DNA of 32,390 bases, from NCBI GenBank assembly GCA_002304785.1, contig DBMG01000175.1:3083-35472 (forward strand). Direction: 5' to 3'. Made by a program: the position numbers and the translations under genes. Under the pieces are notes generated by a model. It saw only the letters and a program-made list of their open reading frames with translations. It had not been told where the DNA came from and made no database searches. The DNA is from Candidatus Accumulibacter sp. UBA704 (GTDB taxonomy: Bacteria > Pseudomonadota > Gammaproteobacteria > Burkholderiales > Rhodocyclaceae). Below, one piece after another: positions 1 through 7,539 of the stretch (position 1 is the first letter of the stretch; each line of letters begins with the position of its first letter).

Positions 1-1
1 T

Positions 2-1405
2 ATCGAGCGGCTCAACGTGCTGGATCGGGCCGACAACCAGCGCCTGCTGCAAATTGAGCAGTTGCAGCTGAGCGGCCTGCACTATGACGGCATCAGCCAG
101 CAGGTGAAGATAGACGACATCCTGCTGCGCAAACCCTTCGCCCGCATCGAGATCAACGAGGACAGGGTCACCAACGTGCAGCAACTGCTGTTGCCGCAAC
201 CCGCCACGGCCAAGCCCGCCAGCAGCGGGCCGGCCCCCCGCGTCAGCATTGCCCAGGTGCGCACCGAGCAGGGCAACCTGCGCTTTGCCGATCGCAGCCT
301 GAGCCCGGAATTCGTGGTAGACATCGCGGCCCTCAGCGGTCAGAGCCGCCATATCAGCAACATCCCAGGCCAGCGCTCCGAACTGGCCTTCAACGGCAAG
401 GTGGACCGCTACGCCCCGGTGACCATCCGCGGCGGCACCAACCTGCTGATCGAGCAGCCGGTGCTGGACGTGGCCGTCACCTTCAACAATCTGGAGCTCA
501 CCACCTTCACCCCCTACTCCAGTACCTACGCTGGCTATGCCATCGACAAGGGGCAGCTCTCCATGAAGCTCAACTACCAGTTGCAGGGCAACCGGCTGGA
601 GGGGGACAACGACATCACCATCAAGAAGCTGCAGCTGGGGGAAAAGGTCAAAAGCGAGCAGGCCAAGGATCTGCCGCTGGGACTGGCGGTCGCCCTGCTG
701 AGCGATGCCAACGGCGTCATCCAGATGAACCTCAAGGTGAAGGGCAACCTGGATCAGCCGGACTTCAGCCTCGGCAACATCTTCTGGGATGTGCTCGGCA
801 ACACCCTGCGCAAGGCGGTCACCTCCCCCTTCTCGCTGCTCGCCTCCCTGGCGGGCGGCAGCGAGGATCTCGATGAGCTGCCCTTCCTGCCCGGTGAGCC
901 GGATCTCACCCCCACCCAGCAGGAGAAGCTGGCCAAACTGGCGCAGGCCCTCAAGGACAGACCCAAGCTCAGCATGAACATTCGCGGCAAGGTCAACTTC
1001 AACGAGGAGCGCCCCATCCTGCAGCGCCAGAAGCTGGAGCGAGCGCTGGCCAAGATCACCGGCGGCCCGGTGGACCTCGAGCTGCTGGAGCAGGACCCCA
1101 CCATGCAATCGGCGCTGGCACAAGCTTATGAGGCCCGTTTCAACGAAGATCTCGGGGATCTGGCCGATCGGCTGAAACTCGATGAAGAGAGCCCGGCCCT
1201 GCGCGCCCAAGCGGTTCTCCTGCTGCGGGATCAGCAGCTCATCACCGCCAAGTCCCTGCGCAATCTGGCCATGCGCCGCGCCCAGAACACCAAGGAGTTT
1301 CTGGTGGACCGCCAGGGGATCGCACCGGAGCGGCTGTTCGTGCTGGACAGTCAGGTCAAGGAGGCCGACAAGGAGGCCAAGGTGGTGCTGACCCTGGACG
1401 ATTGA
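2..1405 (+). CDS. DUF748 / AsmA-like envelope protein, C-terminal part
   Basis: The frame is open to the left edge, so this is the 3' part of a longer gene; about 467 residues are visible. DUF748 proteins resemble AsmA and are thought to span the envelope and affect the outer membrane; their exact job is unsettled. The visible part has alternating beta-rich repeats (LRFADRSLSPEF, LSMKLNYQLQGNRLEG) and a segment near the middle with GLAVALLSDANGVIQMNLKVKG, which is typical of the family (LPLxLALALLxDxxGxI). The C-terminal 100 residues (RAQNTKEFLVDRQGIAPERL and the final VVLTL strand) resemble the OmpA-like ending seen in DUF748 proteins. The start lies outside the window. Codon use is Aeromonas-like, with TCC/AGC serine and CTG leucine. 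Family call firm, function uncertain. Confidence 0.8.
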   Translation: MERLNVLDRADNQRLLQIEQLQLSGLHYDGISQQVKIDDILLRKPFARIEINEDRVTNVQQLLLPQPATAKPASSGPAPRVSIAQVRTEQGNLRFADRSLSPEFVVDIAALSGQSRHISNIPGQRSELAFNGKVDRYAPVTIRGGTNLLIEQPVLDVAVTFNNLELTTFTPYSSTYAGYAIDKGQLSMKLNYQLQGNRLEGDNDITIKKLQLGEKVKSEQAKDLPLGLAVALLSDANGVIQMNLKVKGNLDQPDFSLGNIFWDVLGNTLRKAVTSPFSLLASLAGGSEDLDELPFLPGEPDLTPTQQEKLAKLAQALKDRPKLSMNIRGKVNFNEERPILQRQKLERALAKITGGPVDLELLEQDPTMQSALAQAYEARFNEDLGDLADRLKLDEESPALRAQAVLLLRDQQLITAKSLRNLAMRRAQNTKEFLVDRQGIAPERLFVLDSQVKEADKEAKVVLTLDD

Positions 1406-1421
1406 GCCGGTGACATCAGCA

Positions 1422-1450
1422 GGATGAGGGGGATACCATCCCTCTCATCC
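1422..1450 (+). terminator. Stem-loop just after the DUF748 stop
   Basis: Seventeen bases after the stop, GGATGAGGGGGAT (1422-1434) pairs with ATCCCTCTCATCC (1438-1450) over 13 positions with one G-T wobble and a 3-base loop. No T-run follows, so it is not a textbook intrinsic terminator. The right arm is the first of several copies of a 9-base repeat, so later copies could pair with the same left arm. Confidence 0.4.
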
Positions 1451-1477
1451 CTCTCATCCCTCTCATCCCTCCTCATC
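1441..1477 (+). repeat. 9-base tandem repeat, CCTCTCATC
   Basis: Three perfect copies of CCTCTCATC (1441-1467) are followed by a fourth copy with one extra base (1468-1477). The array is entirely pyrimidine-rich on this strand and starts within the right arm of the stem-loop after DUF748. Short arrays like this vary by slippage; it encodes nothing recognisable. Confidence 0.85.
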
Positions 1478-2120
1478 CTGCACGTGGCACGCTCATCTCC
1501 TCCTGGCGCCCGCCGCCACATCCATCATCTCGCCGCAGCCTTGCTTTACCCTTACTGCAGCCAGCCACTGGCTCTCTCGGCAATTCAACCACCGCACGGT
1601 CAAGCCTGCGCGGGATGACACTGCCACAGCTACAGCCACTTATCGGCCCAGGATTCTCTCACTCAGCCCCCTTGCAGACGGTTTTTCCCTCCTCAATCCA
1701 CTTAGCGAACCAGTCCGGCGCAAAGACCTCTGCCTAACCTTGCCGGTGCTGCGAGCAGACAGCTTGGCCGTTTGCCTTAATCAAGCAATGAACGCCTCTT
1801 GTCTGATGGCATATGAGAGTATTTTTTGGTCTTACATGTGCCCAGGCTTGGCGATGGAAATACTGTCGACGACGCTGCTCAGCCCATCGGCCAGATTTGT
1901 ATGAAACTTTCAGAATCGTGCTGCTCAATACAATTTTTCAACCTTGTACGCACCATTCATTCACCTTCCATCTACCTGGATCGCACGAATGGTCAGTTGG
2001 GTAAAAAATCCCGTTATTTTTTTACCGTTTCGGTCATTCCCCCCCTTGCCCAGCGCCAATAGCCTGCCTAAAATCGCGCGTCTTTTATCAACCCCCACCT
2101 CTATTTTTGGAGAACGCCAC

Positions 2121-2717
2121 GTGAGCGAAAAATTGGCCAACCCTGCCCCTCTGGGTCTGATGGGTTTCGGTATGACCACCATTCTGCTGAACATCCATAA
2201 CGCAGGTTTCTTCCCCATCAGCGCCATGATCCTGGCCATGGGCCTGTGCTATGGCGGTCTGGCCCAGATCATCGCCGGTATCATGGAGTACAAGCGCGGC
2301 AACACCTTCGGTGTGACTGCCTTCATCTCCTACGGCACCTTCTGGTGGAGCCTGGTGTTCCTGCTGGTGATGCCGACCATGGGTCTGGCCGAAGCCACCC
2401 CGCACGCCTACATGGGCTGGTACCTGCTGATGTGGGGCATGTTCACCCTGTTCATGCTGATCGGGACCGTCAACTACCCGCGCGTGAAGCAGTTCGTGTT
2501 CGCCTCCCTGACCGTGCTGTTCTTCCTGCTGGCCGCCCGTGACTTCACCGGCAGCACCCTGATCGGCACCATCGCCGGTTTCGAAGGCATCATCTGCGGT
2601 GCCAGCGCCATCTACCTGGCCATGGCCACCGTGATCAACGAGCAGTTCGGCCGCACCGTGATGCCCATCGGCGATCACAAGAAAGCCGCCGCCGTTCAGC
2701 TCAAAGCCGCTGCCTAA
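2121..2717 (+). CDS. satP: Acetate/succinate-proton transporter SatP (GPR1/FUN34/YaaH family)
   Basis: SatP is an inner-membrane channel or symporter for acetate and succinate with six transmembrane helices. The product is 198 residues, close to E. coli SatP (188). The family signature NPAPLGLMGFGMTT sits at residues 7-20, and CGASAIYLAMA and NEQFGRTVMPIG near the end match the family closely. The start is a GTG at 2121 with GGAG at 2109-2112; the frame is open further upstream (to 1944), but that extension has no family resemblance and would place residues before the conserved N-terminus. A strong terminator follows 25 bases after the stop, so it is probably monocistronic. It belongs to the Aeromonas-like part of the window. 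Confidence 0.93.
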   Translation: MSEKLANPAPLGLMGFGMTTILLNIHNAGFFPISAMILAMGLCYGGLAQIIAGIMEYKRGNTFGVTAFISYGTFWWSLVFLLVMPTMGLAEATPHAYMGWYLLMWGMFTLFMLIGTVNYPRVKQFVFASLTVLFFLLAARDFTGSTLIGTIAGFEGIICGASAIYLAMATVINEQFGRTVMPIGDHKKAAAVQLKAAA

Positions 2718-2742
2718 GCACCCGGCCAACACAGCTGTCACG

Positions 2743-2770
2743 AAAAAGGCACCCCACGGGGTGCCTTTTT
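2743..2770 (+). terminator. Bidirectional intrinsic terminator between satP and mtfA
   Basis: AAAAAGGCACCCC and GGGGTGCCTTTTT form a perfect 13-base stem, with an A-run on the left and a T-run on the right, so it can stop transcription from both sides. It lies between the convergent satP and mtfA genes. Confidence 0.93.
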
Positions 2771-2799
2771 GTTGGGCGCGATTTGCCAGGATCGCCCGG

Positions 2800-3609
2800 C
2801 TAGCCGTGATACTCGGGCTCCCCCGCCAGCAGCCGGGTAGCAGGAAAACGCGCGGCCGGTTGCTGGCCGAAGAAACGGGTGAACTGCTGATACACCGCCG
2901 GATAGGCGTCGCGCAGGCGCAGCGGATCGGTGAAAAAACACTCGCTGCACACCGCAAAAAATTCGGCCGGGTGCGAGGCGGCGTAAGGATCGATGGCGGT
3001 AGGCTCGTGGCGATCCAGCTGCCCCTGCATGTCATCGAATGCCGCCTGCAGCGCACTGCTCCACTGGCGAGGATCCATGCCCGCCGGCAGCGGCGGCGCC
3101 CCGTCAGCCTCACCCCCCAGCATGTCGAGCTTGTGGGTCAGCTCGTGGATCACCAGATTGAAGCCGTCCCAGTCCCCATCCTGCTGCAGCTCACTCCAGG
3201 CCAGCACCAGCGGCCCCTGCGGCCAGGATTCGCCGGCGTTCTCCTCTTCAACTTCACTCACCAACCCGAACTCGTCCTGCACCTGCTGGCGGCGCACCAC
3301 CGGCTCGGGGATCAGGATGATCTCGTGAAAACCCCGATACCAGTCGAGCCCCAGATTCAAAATGGGCAGCGCCGCCTGCAGGGCCAGCACCGCCTGCTGA
3401 CGGGAAGTGAGCGACACCCCGAGCTGGGTCAGGGTCTTGCGGGCCAGCAGCTGCTGCGCCAACCCGATCAGGGTCTGCTCCTCCTCCCGGGAAAAACCCT
3501 GCAAAATGGGCACCGCGGCCAGGGCCTGCTGCCACTCCAGCGCGCCAGGCCCATTGTCATCTTGCCGGGACGCACCACCAAACACACTTCGTAAGCGGGA
3601 CCAGAACAC
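2800..3609 (-). CDS. mtfA: MtfA, Mlc titration factor zinc peptidase (M90)
   Basis: MtfA is a cytoplasmic zinc aminopeptidase that in E. coli binds the repressor Mlc and so relieves repression of ptsG and glucose uptake. The 269-residue product is the usual length. The zinc motif HELTH lies at residues 155-159 and the third ligand, a glutamate, is in HPAEFFAV at residue 216. The N-terminal Trp-rich start and the DEFGLVSE/ELQQDGDWDGFNLVIHE context match the family. The start is a GTG at 3609 preceded by AGGAG six bases upstream. It ends convergent with satP, and 18 bases separate its start from the stop of the upstream acetyltransferase gene, so the two may be co-transcribed. Confidence 0.93.
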   Translation of the reverse strand: MFWSRLRSVFGGASRQDDNGPGALEWQQALAAVPILQGFSREEEQTLIGLAQQLLARKTLTQLGVSLTSRQQAVLALQAALPILNLGLDWYRGFHEIILIPEPVVRRQQVQDEFGLVSEVEEENAGESWPQGPLVLAWSELQQDGDWDGFNLVIHELTHKLDMLGGEADGAPPLPAGMDPRQWSSALQAAFDDMQGQLDRHEPTAIDPYAASHPAEFFAVCSECFFTDPLRLRDAYPAVYQQFTRFFGQQPAARFPATRLLAGEPEYHG

Positions 3610-3627
3610 GCAGACTCCTCTTGCTGA

Positions 3628-4059
3628 TCAGACTGTTTTCACAAACCGTTTCGGACGCTCGACATACCCCTGCGCCAGATAGAAGCGATGGGCCCCCTCC
3701 CGCTTGAGGCTGCTGGAAAGCTCCAGCTGGCTGCAACCCTGCGCTCGTGCCCTCTCCTCTGCCGCCACCAGCAGGGCGGCGCCAACGCCGCGTCCCCTTG
3801 CACCCTCATCGACAACCAGCGCCGAGATCAGGCCCCACGCTGGTGCATCGTGCAGCGGGCTCAGCCAGTGCCACACCAGCACGCCTGCTATCTCCTCCCC
3901 AAGACAGGCCACCAGCACCTCGCGGGCCGGATCCGGCGTCAACCAGCGATCCCTAAGCACCTGCGAGCTAACCGGGTAACCCAGCTGGCCGAACAGGTCG
4001 GCCATGGCGGCCGTATCCTCGGTACACGCCGGGCGGATCATCACGATTTCTTGCTCCAT
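3628..4059 (-). CDS. GNAT-family N-acetyltransferase
   Basis: This is a single-domain acetyltransferase of 143 residues using acetyl-CoA; the substrate cannot be told. The acetyl-CoA binding loop RGRGVGAAL lies at residues 88-96 and is preceded by the strand LISALVVDEGAR. The HRFYLAQGYVERPKRFVK ending is typical of GNAT proteins, with a conserved FY..GY core. The start is uncertain: ATG at 4059 has AGGA a few bases upstream and is chosen here, but ATGs at 4065 and 4041 are in frame. The frame stays open to 4230 without family resemblance. It lies 18 bases upstream of mtfA on the same strand. Confidence 0.82.
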   Translation of the reverse strand: MEQEIVMIRPACTEDTAAMADLFGQLGYPVSSQVLRDRWLTPDPAREVLVACLGEEIAGVLVWHWLSPLHDAPAWGLISALVVDEGARGRGVGAALLVAAEERARAQGCSQLELSSSLKREGAHRFYLAQGYVERPKRFVKTV

Positions 4060-4379
4060 CTTCATCCTTGGCCTTGATTTTGCTCTCCCTCTCCCACCGC
4101 AGAGCGCCGACGAAAGAGGAGATGATACCGGGCCGGCACCGCATTCTGTCCAGTTGCACCGGCCATTTGTTAATGTCAATTCACAAATTAACAAGATAAC
4201 AACATATTTCGCTGGGAAGCCCCAGCACAAATCGATATGTTAAAACCCGCGGACTGGCTAGTGGAAACATCCACCGACCCGTCCCACACCATAACGAGTG
4301 ACCCCAGGGTCACCACCTATTTGAGGGAGCGGGGCACAGACCCCGCCAACAAGACAGCACAACAAAGGAGTTGTTGTAC
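4060..4379. other. Divergent intergenic region between the GNAT gene and agcS
   Basis: This 320-base stretch must hold promoters for both directions. The part at 4160-4215 is AT-rich (TTGTTAATGTCAATTC and following bases). A perfect inverted repeat, GTGACCC-CA-GGGTCAC, lies at 4298-4313, about 70 bases before the agcS start, and is a candidate operator. A small GTGGA-AACA-TCCAC hairpin lies at 4261-4274. I looked for the glycine riboswitch that precedes symporters of this kind in some gammaproteobacteria and did not see its conserved core. Confidence 0.5.
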
Positions 4380-5924
4380 ATGAATGAGATCGTCAATGCC
4401 ATCAATGGTGTGATTTGGAGCCCGGCGCTCATCTATCTGTGTCTGGGGGTAGGCCTCTACTTCTCCCTGCGCAGCCGCTTTTTGCAACTGCGTCACATCA
4501 AGGAGATGATCCGGCTGATGTTTGATGGCAAGAGCACGGATGCGGGCGTCTCCTCCTTCCAGGCGCTGGCCATGACCCTGGCCGGCCGGGTCGGTACCGG
4601 CAACATCGCCGGCGTCGCCACCGCCATCACCTTCGGCGGACCGGGTGCCATGTTCTGGATGTGGATGGTGGCCTTCCTCGGCTCCAGCTCCGCCTTCGTG
4701 GAGTCCACCCTGGGTCAGGTCTACAAGGAGAAGATCAACGGCGAATACCGCGGCGGCCCGGCGTACTACATCGAGAAAGGGTTGAAGAGCCGCCCGCTCG
4801 GCATTGCCTTCGCGATCCTCACCATCTTCGGTTGTGGACTGGCATTGCCGGGTATCCAGACCAATGCCTTCGCGCAGGCGGCCAAACTGTCGCTGGGTAT
4901 GGAGTCGTGGATGTCCGGACTGTTGTACACCGGATTGGTGGCGTACGTGGTCTTCGGCGGCGGACGACGCATCGCCAAGTCGGCGGAACGCATCGTTCCG
5001 TTTATGGCGATTGCCTATGTCCTGATGGCGGCAGTGATCCTGGTTGTGCATTACGATCGCATCTTCGGCGTGTTCGACCTGATTTTCAGTTGCGCCTTCA
5101 ACATGAACGCGGTGTACGGCGCCGTGTTCGGCAAGGCCGTGCAGTGGGGTGTGAAGCGCGGCATCTTCTCGAACGAGGCGGGTCAGGGCACGGGTGCCCA
5201 GGCCTCCGGAGCCGCCGAGGTGTCGCACCCGGCGAAACAGGGCTTGGTCCAGGCGTTCTCGGTCTATGTCGACACGCTGCTGGTGTGCTCGGCAACGGCA
5301 GTCATGATCCTGGCCACCAACTCTTTCAATGTGGCCGATCCGGTCAACCAGGGAGGGTTCATCCTGCAGCAGATTCAGGGTGTGCAGGCGTCCAACTTCA
5401 CCCAGGTGGCGGTCAATTCGCTGGTTCCGAACGCCGGTGGCGCGTTTGTCGCCGTGGCGCTGTTCTTCTTCACCTTCACCACGGTGCTGGCCTACGCTTT
5501 CTATACCGATTCAAGCATCAGCTATCTGTTCAAGAATAACGCCCAGGGCCCCAGTTTCAACGCTGCGATTCACTTTTTCCGTCTGGTGGTGGTCGCCTCG
5601 TCCTTCATCGGTGCGATCAGTTCGGTCGATGTCGTGTGGAATTTCGGTTCTGCTGCCGTCGGTGCCATGGCCTGGTTTAATATCGTGGTCATCCTGCTGC
5701 TCGCCAAACCGGGAATTGCGACCCTGAGGGATTATGAAGAGCAAAAGCGGATGGGGCTGGACCCGGTCTTCGTTCCTTCGCGCTGCGGCATCAAGGATGC
5801 CGAAATCTGGGAAGACATCGCAGCAAATCGTTACCCGCAGCAACTCGCCGCTCTAAAGGCGAGGACCGAAGATGGCGAACCCGCGCAGTTGGGGGAGCTT
5901 GAGGAAAAAACAGAAAACGCCTGA
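4380..5924 (+). CDS. agcS: Sodium:alanine/glycine symporter, AgcS family (mosaic at DNA level)
   Basis: This inner-membrane transporter imports alanine or glycine with sodium. The 514-residue product has the family signature GGPGAMFWMW near residue 90, the GTGNIAG motif just before it and RGIFSNEAGQGTGAQ near residue 260, with about ten membrane helices. The start is ATG at 4380 with AAAGGAG nine bases upstream. It sits 195 bases before alanine dehydrogenase, which supports alanine as substrate. The base style changes inside the gene: up to about 4,710 every serine codon is TCC or AGC, as in the genes to the left, whereas after about 4,890 roughly half are TCG, as in the genes to the right. 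The frame is unbroken and the protein looks complete. Confidence 0.9.
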   Translation: MNEIVNAINGVIWSPALIYLCLGVGLYFSLRSRFLQLRHIKEMIRLMFDGKSTDAGVSSFQALAMTLAGRVGTGNIAGVATAITFGGPGAMFWMWMVAFLGSSSAFVESTLGQVYKEKINGEYRGGPAYYIEKGLKSRPLGIAFAILTIFGCGLALPGIQTNAFAQAAKLSLGMESWMSGLLYTGLVAYVVFGGGRRIAKSAERIVPFMAIAYVLMAAVILVVHYDRIFGVFDLIFSCAFNMNAVYGAVFGKAVQWGVKRGIFSNEAGQGTGAQASGAAEVSHPAKQGLVQAFSVYVDTLLVCSATAVMILATNSFNVADPVNQGGFILQQIQGVQASNFTQVAVNSLVPNAGGAFVAVALFFFTFTTVLAYAFYTDSSISYLFKNNAQGPSFNAAIHFFRLVVVASSFIGAISSVDVVWNFGSAAVGAMAWFNIVVILLLAKPGIATLRDYEEQKRMGLDPVFVPSRCGIKDAEIWEDIAANRYPQQLAALKARTEDGEPAQLGELEEKTENA

Positions 5925-5956
5925 TTGATCCGGGCCTGACGGTCCGGGACGTTCCG

Positions 5957-5987
5957 AACCCTCCGCCGATCCCGGAGGGTTTTTTTG
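5957..5987 (+). terminator. Intrinsic terminator after agcS
   Basis: AACCCTCCG (5957-5965) pairs with CGGAGGGTT (5973-5981) over nine bases with a 7-base loop, and a run of T follows. It lies 33 bases after the agcS stop and separates agcS from ald. Confidence 0.9.
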
Positions 5988-6119
5988 TGCCCGGAGTAAG
6001 GTCCGCCTTATTAGAGGGTCTTATAAAAAGTGAAATAATTTAATATCTCTGTATTTGTCCGGACGCTTGGAGAAAAATGGCGGCGTCGTTTCCATTCAAC
6101 AGGTCCCTGGAGAGCTTCC

Positions 6120-7235
6120 ATGAAAATCGGCGTGCCAAAGGAAATAAAGAACCATGAATACCGCGTTGGATTGACCCCAGCCAGCGTGCGTGAGTTGACC
6201 GCGCGCGGACACGGCGTTCTGGTTCAGAACGGGGCCGGTACGGCCATCGGCTTGGCCGACGAGCAATACGTCGCGGCCGGGGCGCAACTGGCGCCCGATG
6301 CGGCCACGGTCTTCGCCGAGTCGGAGATGATCGTCAAGGTCAAGGAGCCGCAACCGCAGGAGTGCGCGATGTTGCGTCCGGGCCAGATTCTGTATACCTA
6401 TTTGCATCTGGCGCCTGATCCCGAGCAGACGGCGGCGCTGGTCAAATCCGGTGCAGTGTGCATCGCCTACGAGACCATTACCGGGCCGGGTGGCGGGTTG
6501 CCGTTGCTGGCTCCGATGAGCGAGGTCGCTGGACGCATGGCGATCCAGGCCGGCGCCGCGCACCTGGAAAAATCCAAGGGCGGCATGGGCGTCCTGCTCG
6601 GAGGGGTACCTGGCGTGCCTCCGGCGCATGTCGTGGTGATCGGCGCCGGCATGGTCGGCACCAACGCCCTGCAGATGGCCGTCGGACTGGGAACACGCGT
6701 TACAGTGATCGACAAGAACGTGGATCGCCTGCGGCATCTCGACCTGGTCTTCGGCAACCGCGTCACCACCCTGTTCTCGACCGCGCACACCATCGAAGAG
6801 GCGGTGCTCGATGCCGACCTGGTTATCGGCGGCGTGCTGATACCGGGCGCGGCCGCGCCCAAACTAGTGACTGCCAGCATGGTGTCGCGCATGAAGCCGG
6901 GCGCGGTGGTCGTCGATGTGGCCATCGATCAGGGCGGTTGCTTTGAAACCTCCCACGCCACCACGCACGCCGAACCGACCTACGTGGTCGACGGGGTTGT
7001 GCATTACTGCGTGGCAAACATGCCCGGCGCGGTCGCACGGACCTCCACCTTTGCGTTGAACAACGCCACCATCGGCCATGCCATTGCTCTGGCCGACAAG
7101 GGCTGGAAGAAGGCGATGAAGGATGACTCCCATCTGCGCAGCGGTCTCAACGTGGCGCTCGGCAAAGTGACGTACGCAGCGGTGGCGCAGGACCTCGGCT
7201 ATCCATTCACCGCTCCCGATACGTTGCTAAATTGA
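6120..7235 (+). CDS. ald: Alanine dehydrogenase
   Basis: Ald interconverts L-alanine and pyruvate plus ammonium with NAD, in the cytoplasm. The 371-residue product has the expected length and catalytic set: Arg15 (HEYRVGLTP), Lys75 (VKVKEPQ), His96 (YLHLAPD) and Asp270 (VDVAIDQGG). The NAD-binding loop GAGMVG is at residues 175-180, with an acidic residue (D198) at the end of the next strand. The start is ATG at 6120 with GGAG about eight bases upstream. An AT-rich stretch at 6015-6050 probably carries its promoter. A terminator lies between it and agcS, so the two share a pathway but probably not one obligatory transcript. Together they suggest use of alanine as carbon and nitrogen source. 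Confidence 0.96.
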   Translation: MKIGVPKEIKNHEYRVGLTPASVRELTARGHGVLVQNGAGTAIGLADEQYVAAGAQLAPDAATVFAESEMIVKVKEPQPQECAMLRPGQILYTYLHLAPDPEQTAALVKSGAVCIAYETITGPGGGLPLLAPMSEVAGRMAIQAGAAHLEKSKGGMGVLLGGVPGVPPAHVVVIGAGMVGTNALQMAVGLGTRVTVIDKNVDRLRHLDLVFGNRVTTLFSTAHTIEEAVLDADLVIGGVLIPGAAAPKLVTASMVSRMKPGAVVVDVAIDQGGCFETSHATTHAEPTYVVDGVVHYCVANMPGAVARTSTFALNNATIGHAIALADKGWKKAMKDDSHLRSGLNVALGKVTYAAVAQDLGYPFTAPDTLLN

Positions 7236-7539
7236 TACAGCTTTCTGATGCGGCTGATTCCGTAAAAACGACCGGGGGGTGGATCTCGTGACGAAAGAAG
7301 ATGCCTGCACAGGCCTGAAAATGCAGGCTTGAGGGGTAACGGTGGCGGGGTGTGACGGGCCCGGAACGAGCACCGCGCCATCGTTTTGCATCAGCCCGTA
7401 ATCGCGAAAGCGGTTTGCCTTGGGGAGACACGGAGGGGTATGCTCCGCGTCTCCCCAACGTATCTTTGGGGTCGTGCCGTCTGTGTTCCGGTGGTCATGG
7501 ACCGGTGGCGGCTGAAAAAAAGAAGGCGAGGCTCATCAA
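7236..7539. other. Intergenic region between ald and kup
   Basis: No gene is evident in these 304 bases. GCCTGCA (7303-7309) pairs with TGCAGGC (7322-7328) and may mark the end of the ald transcript, though no T-run follows. The right half holds the strong kup leader hairpins given as a separate entry. I could not place a clear promoter for kup. Confidence 0.5.
7420..7505 (+). promoter_or_regulatory. Structured leader upstream of kup with alternative hairpins
   Basis: TTGGGGAGACACGGAG (7420-7435) pairs with CTCCGCGTCTCCCCAA (7443-7458): sixteen positions with one mismatch and a 7-base loop. The CCCCAA at 7453-7458 could instead pair with a second TTGGGG at 7466-7471, so two structures exclude each other. 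A further hairpin, CCGGT (7488-7492) with ACCGG (7501-7505), lies 18 bases before the AAGGCGAGG ribosome site. This arrangement resembles a regulated leader. I do not recognise it as a named RNA family. Confidence 0.5.

Larger units (their letters stand above)
1406..2120. other. 715-base intergenic region upstream of satP
   Basis: I find no credible gene here; the short open frames lack ribosome sites and family resemblance. It holds the stem-loop and 9-base repeats at its left end. Nearer satP there is an AT-rich inverted repeat, GGTAAAAAA (2000-2008) with TTTTTTACC (2018-2026), about 95 bases before the GTG start. That could be a leader hairpin or a binding site. I could not identify a convincing promoter. 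Confidence 0.5.

Noticed and set aside
1441..1477. CRISPR-like array
   Set aside because: The unit is 9 bases with no spacers; it is a simple tandem repeat.
1480..2120. Short reading frames in the gap before satP
   Set aside because: They lack ribosome sites, sensible composition and any recognisable family.
4060..4379. Glycine riboswitch upstream of the symporter
   Set aside because: This class precedes related symporters in some gammaproteobacteria, but the conserved core bases are not present here.
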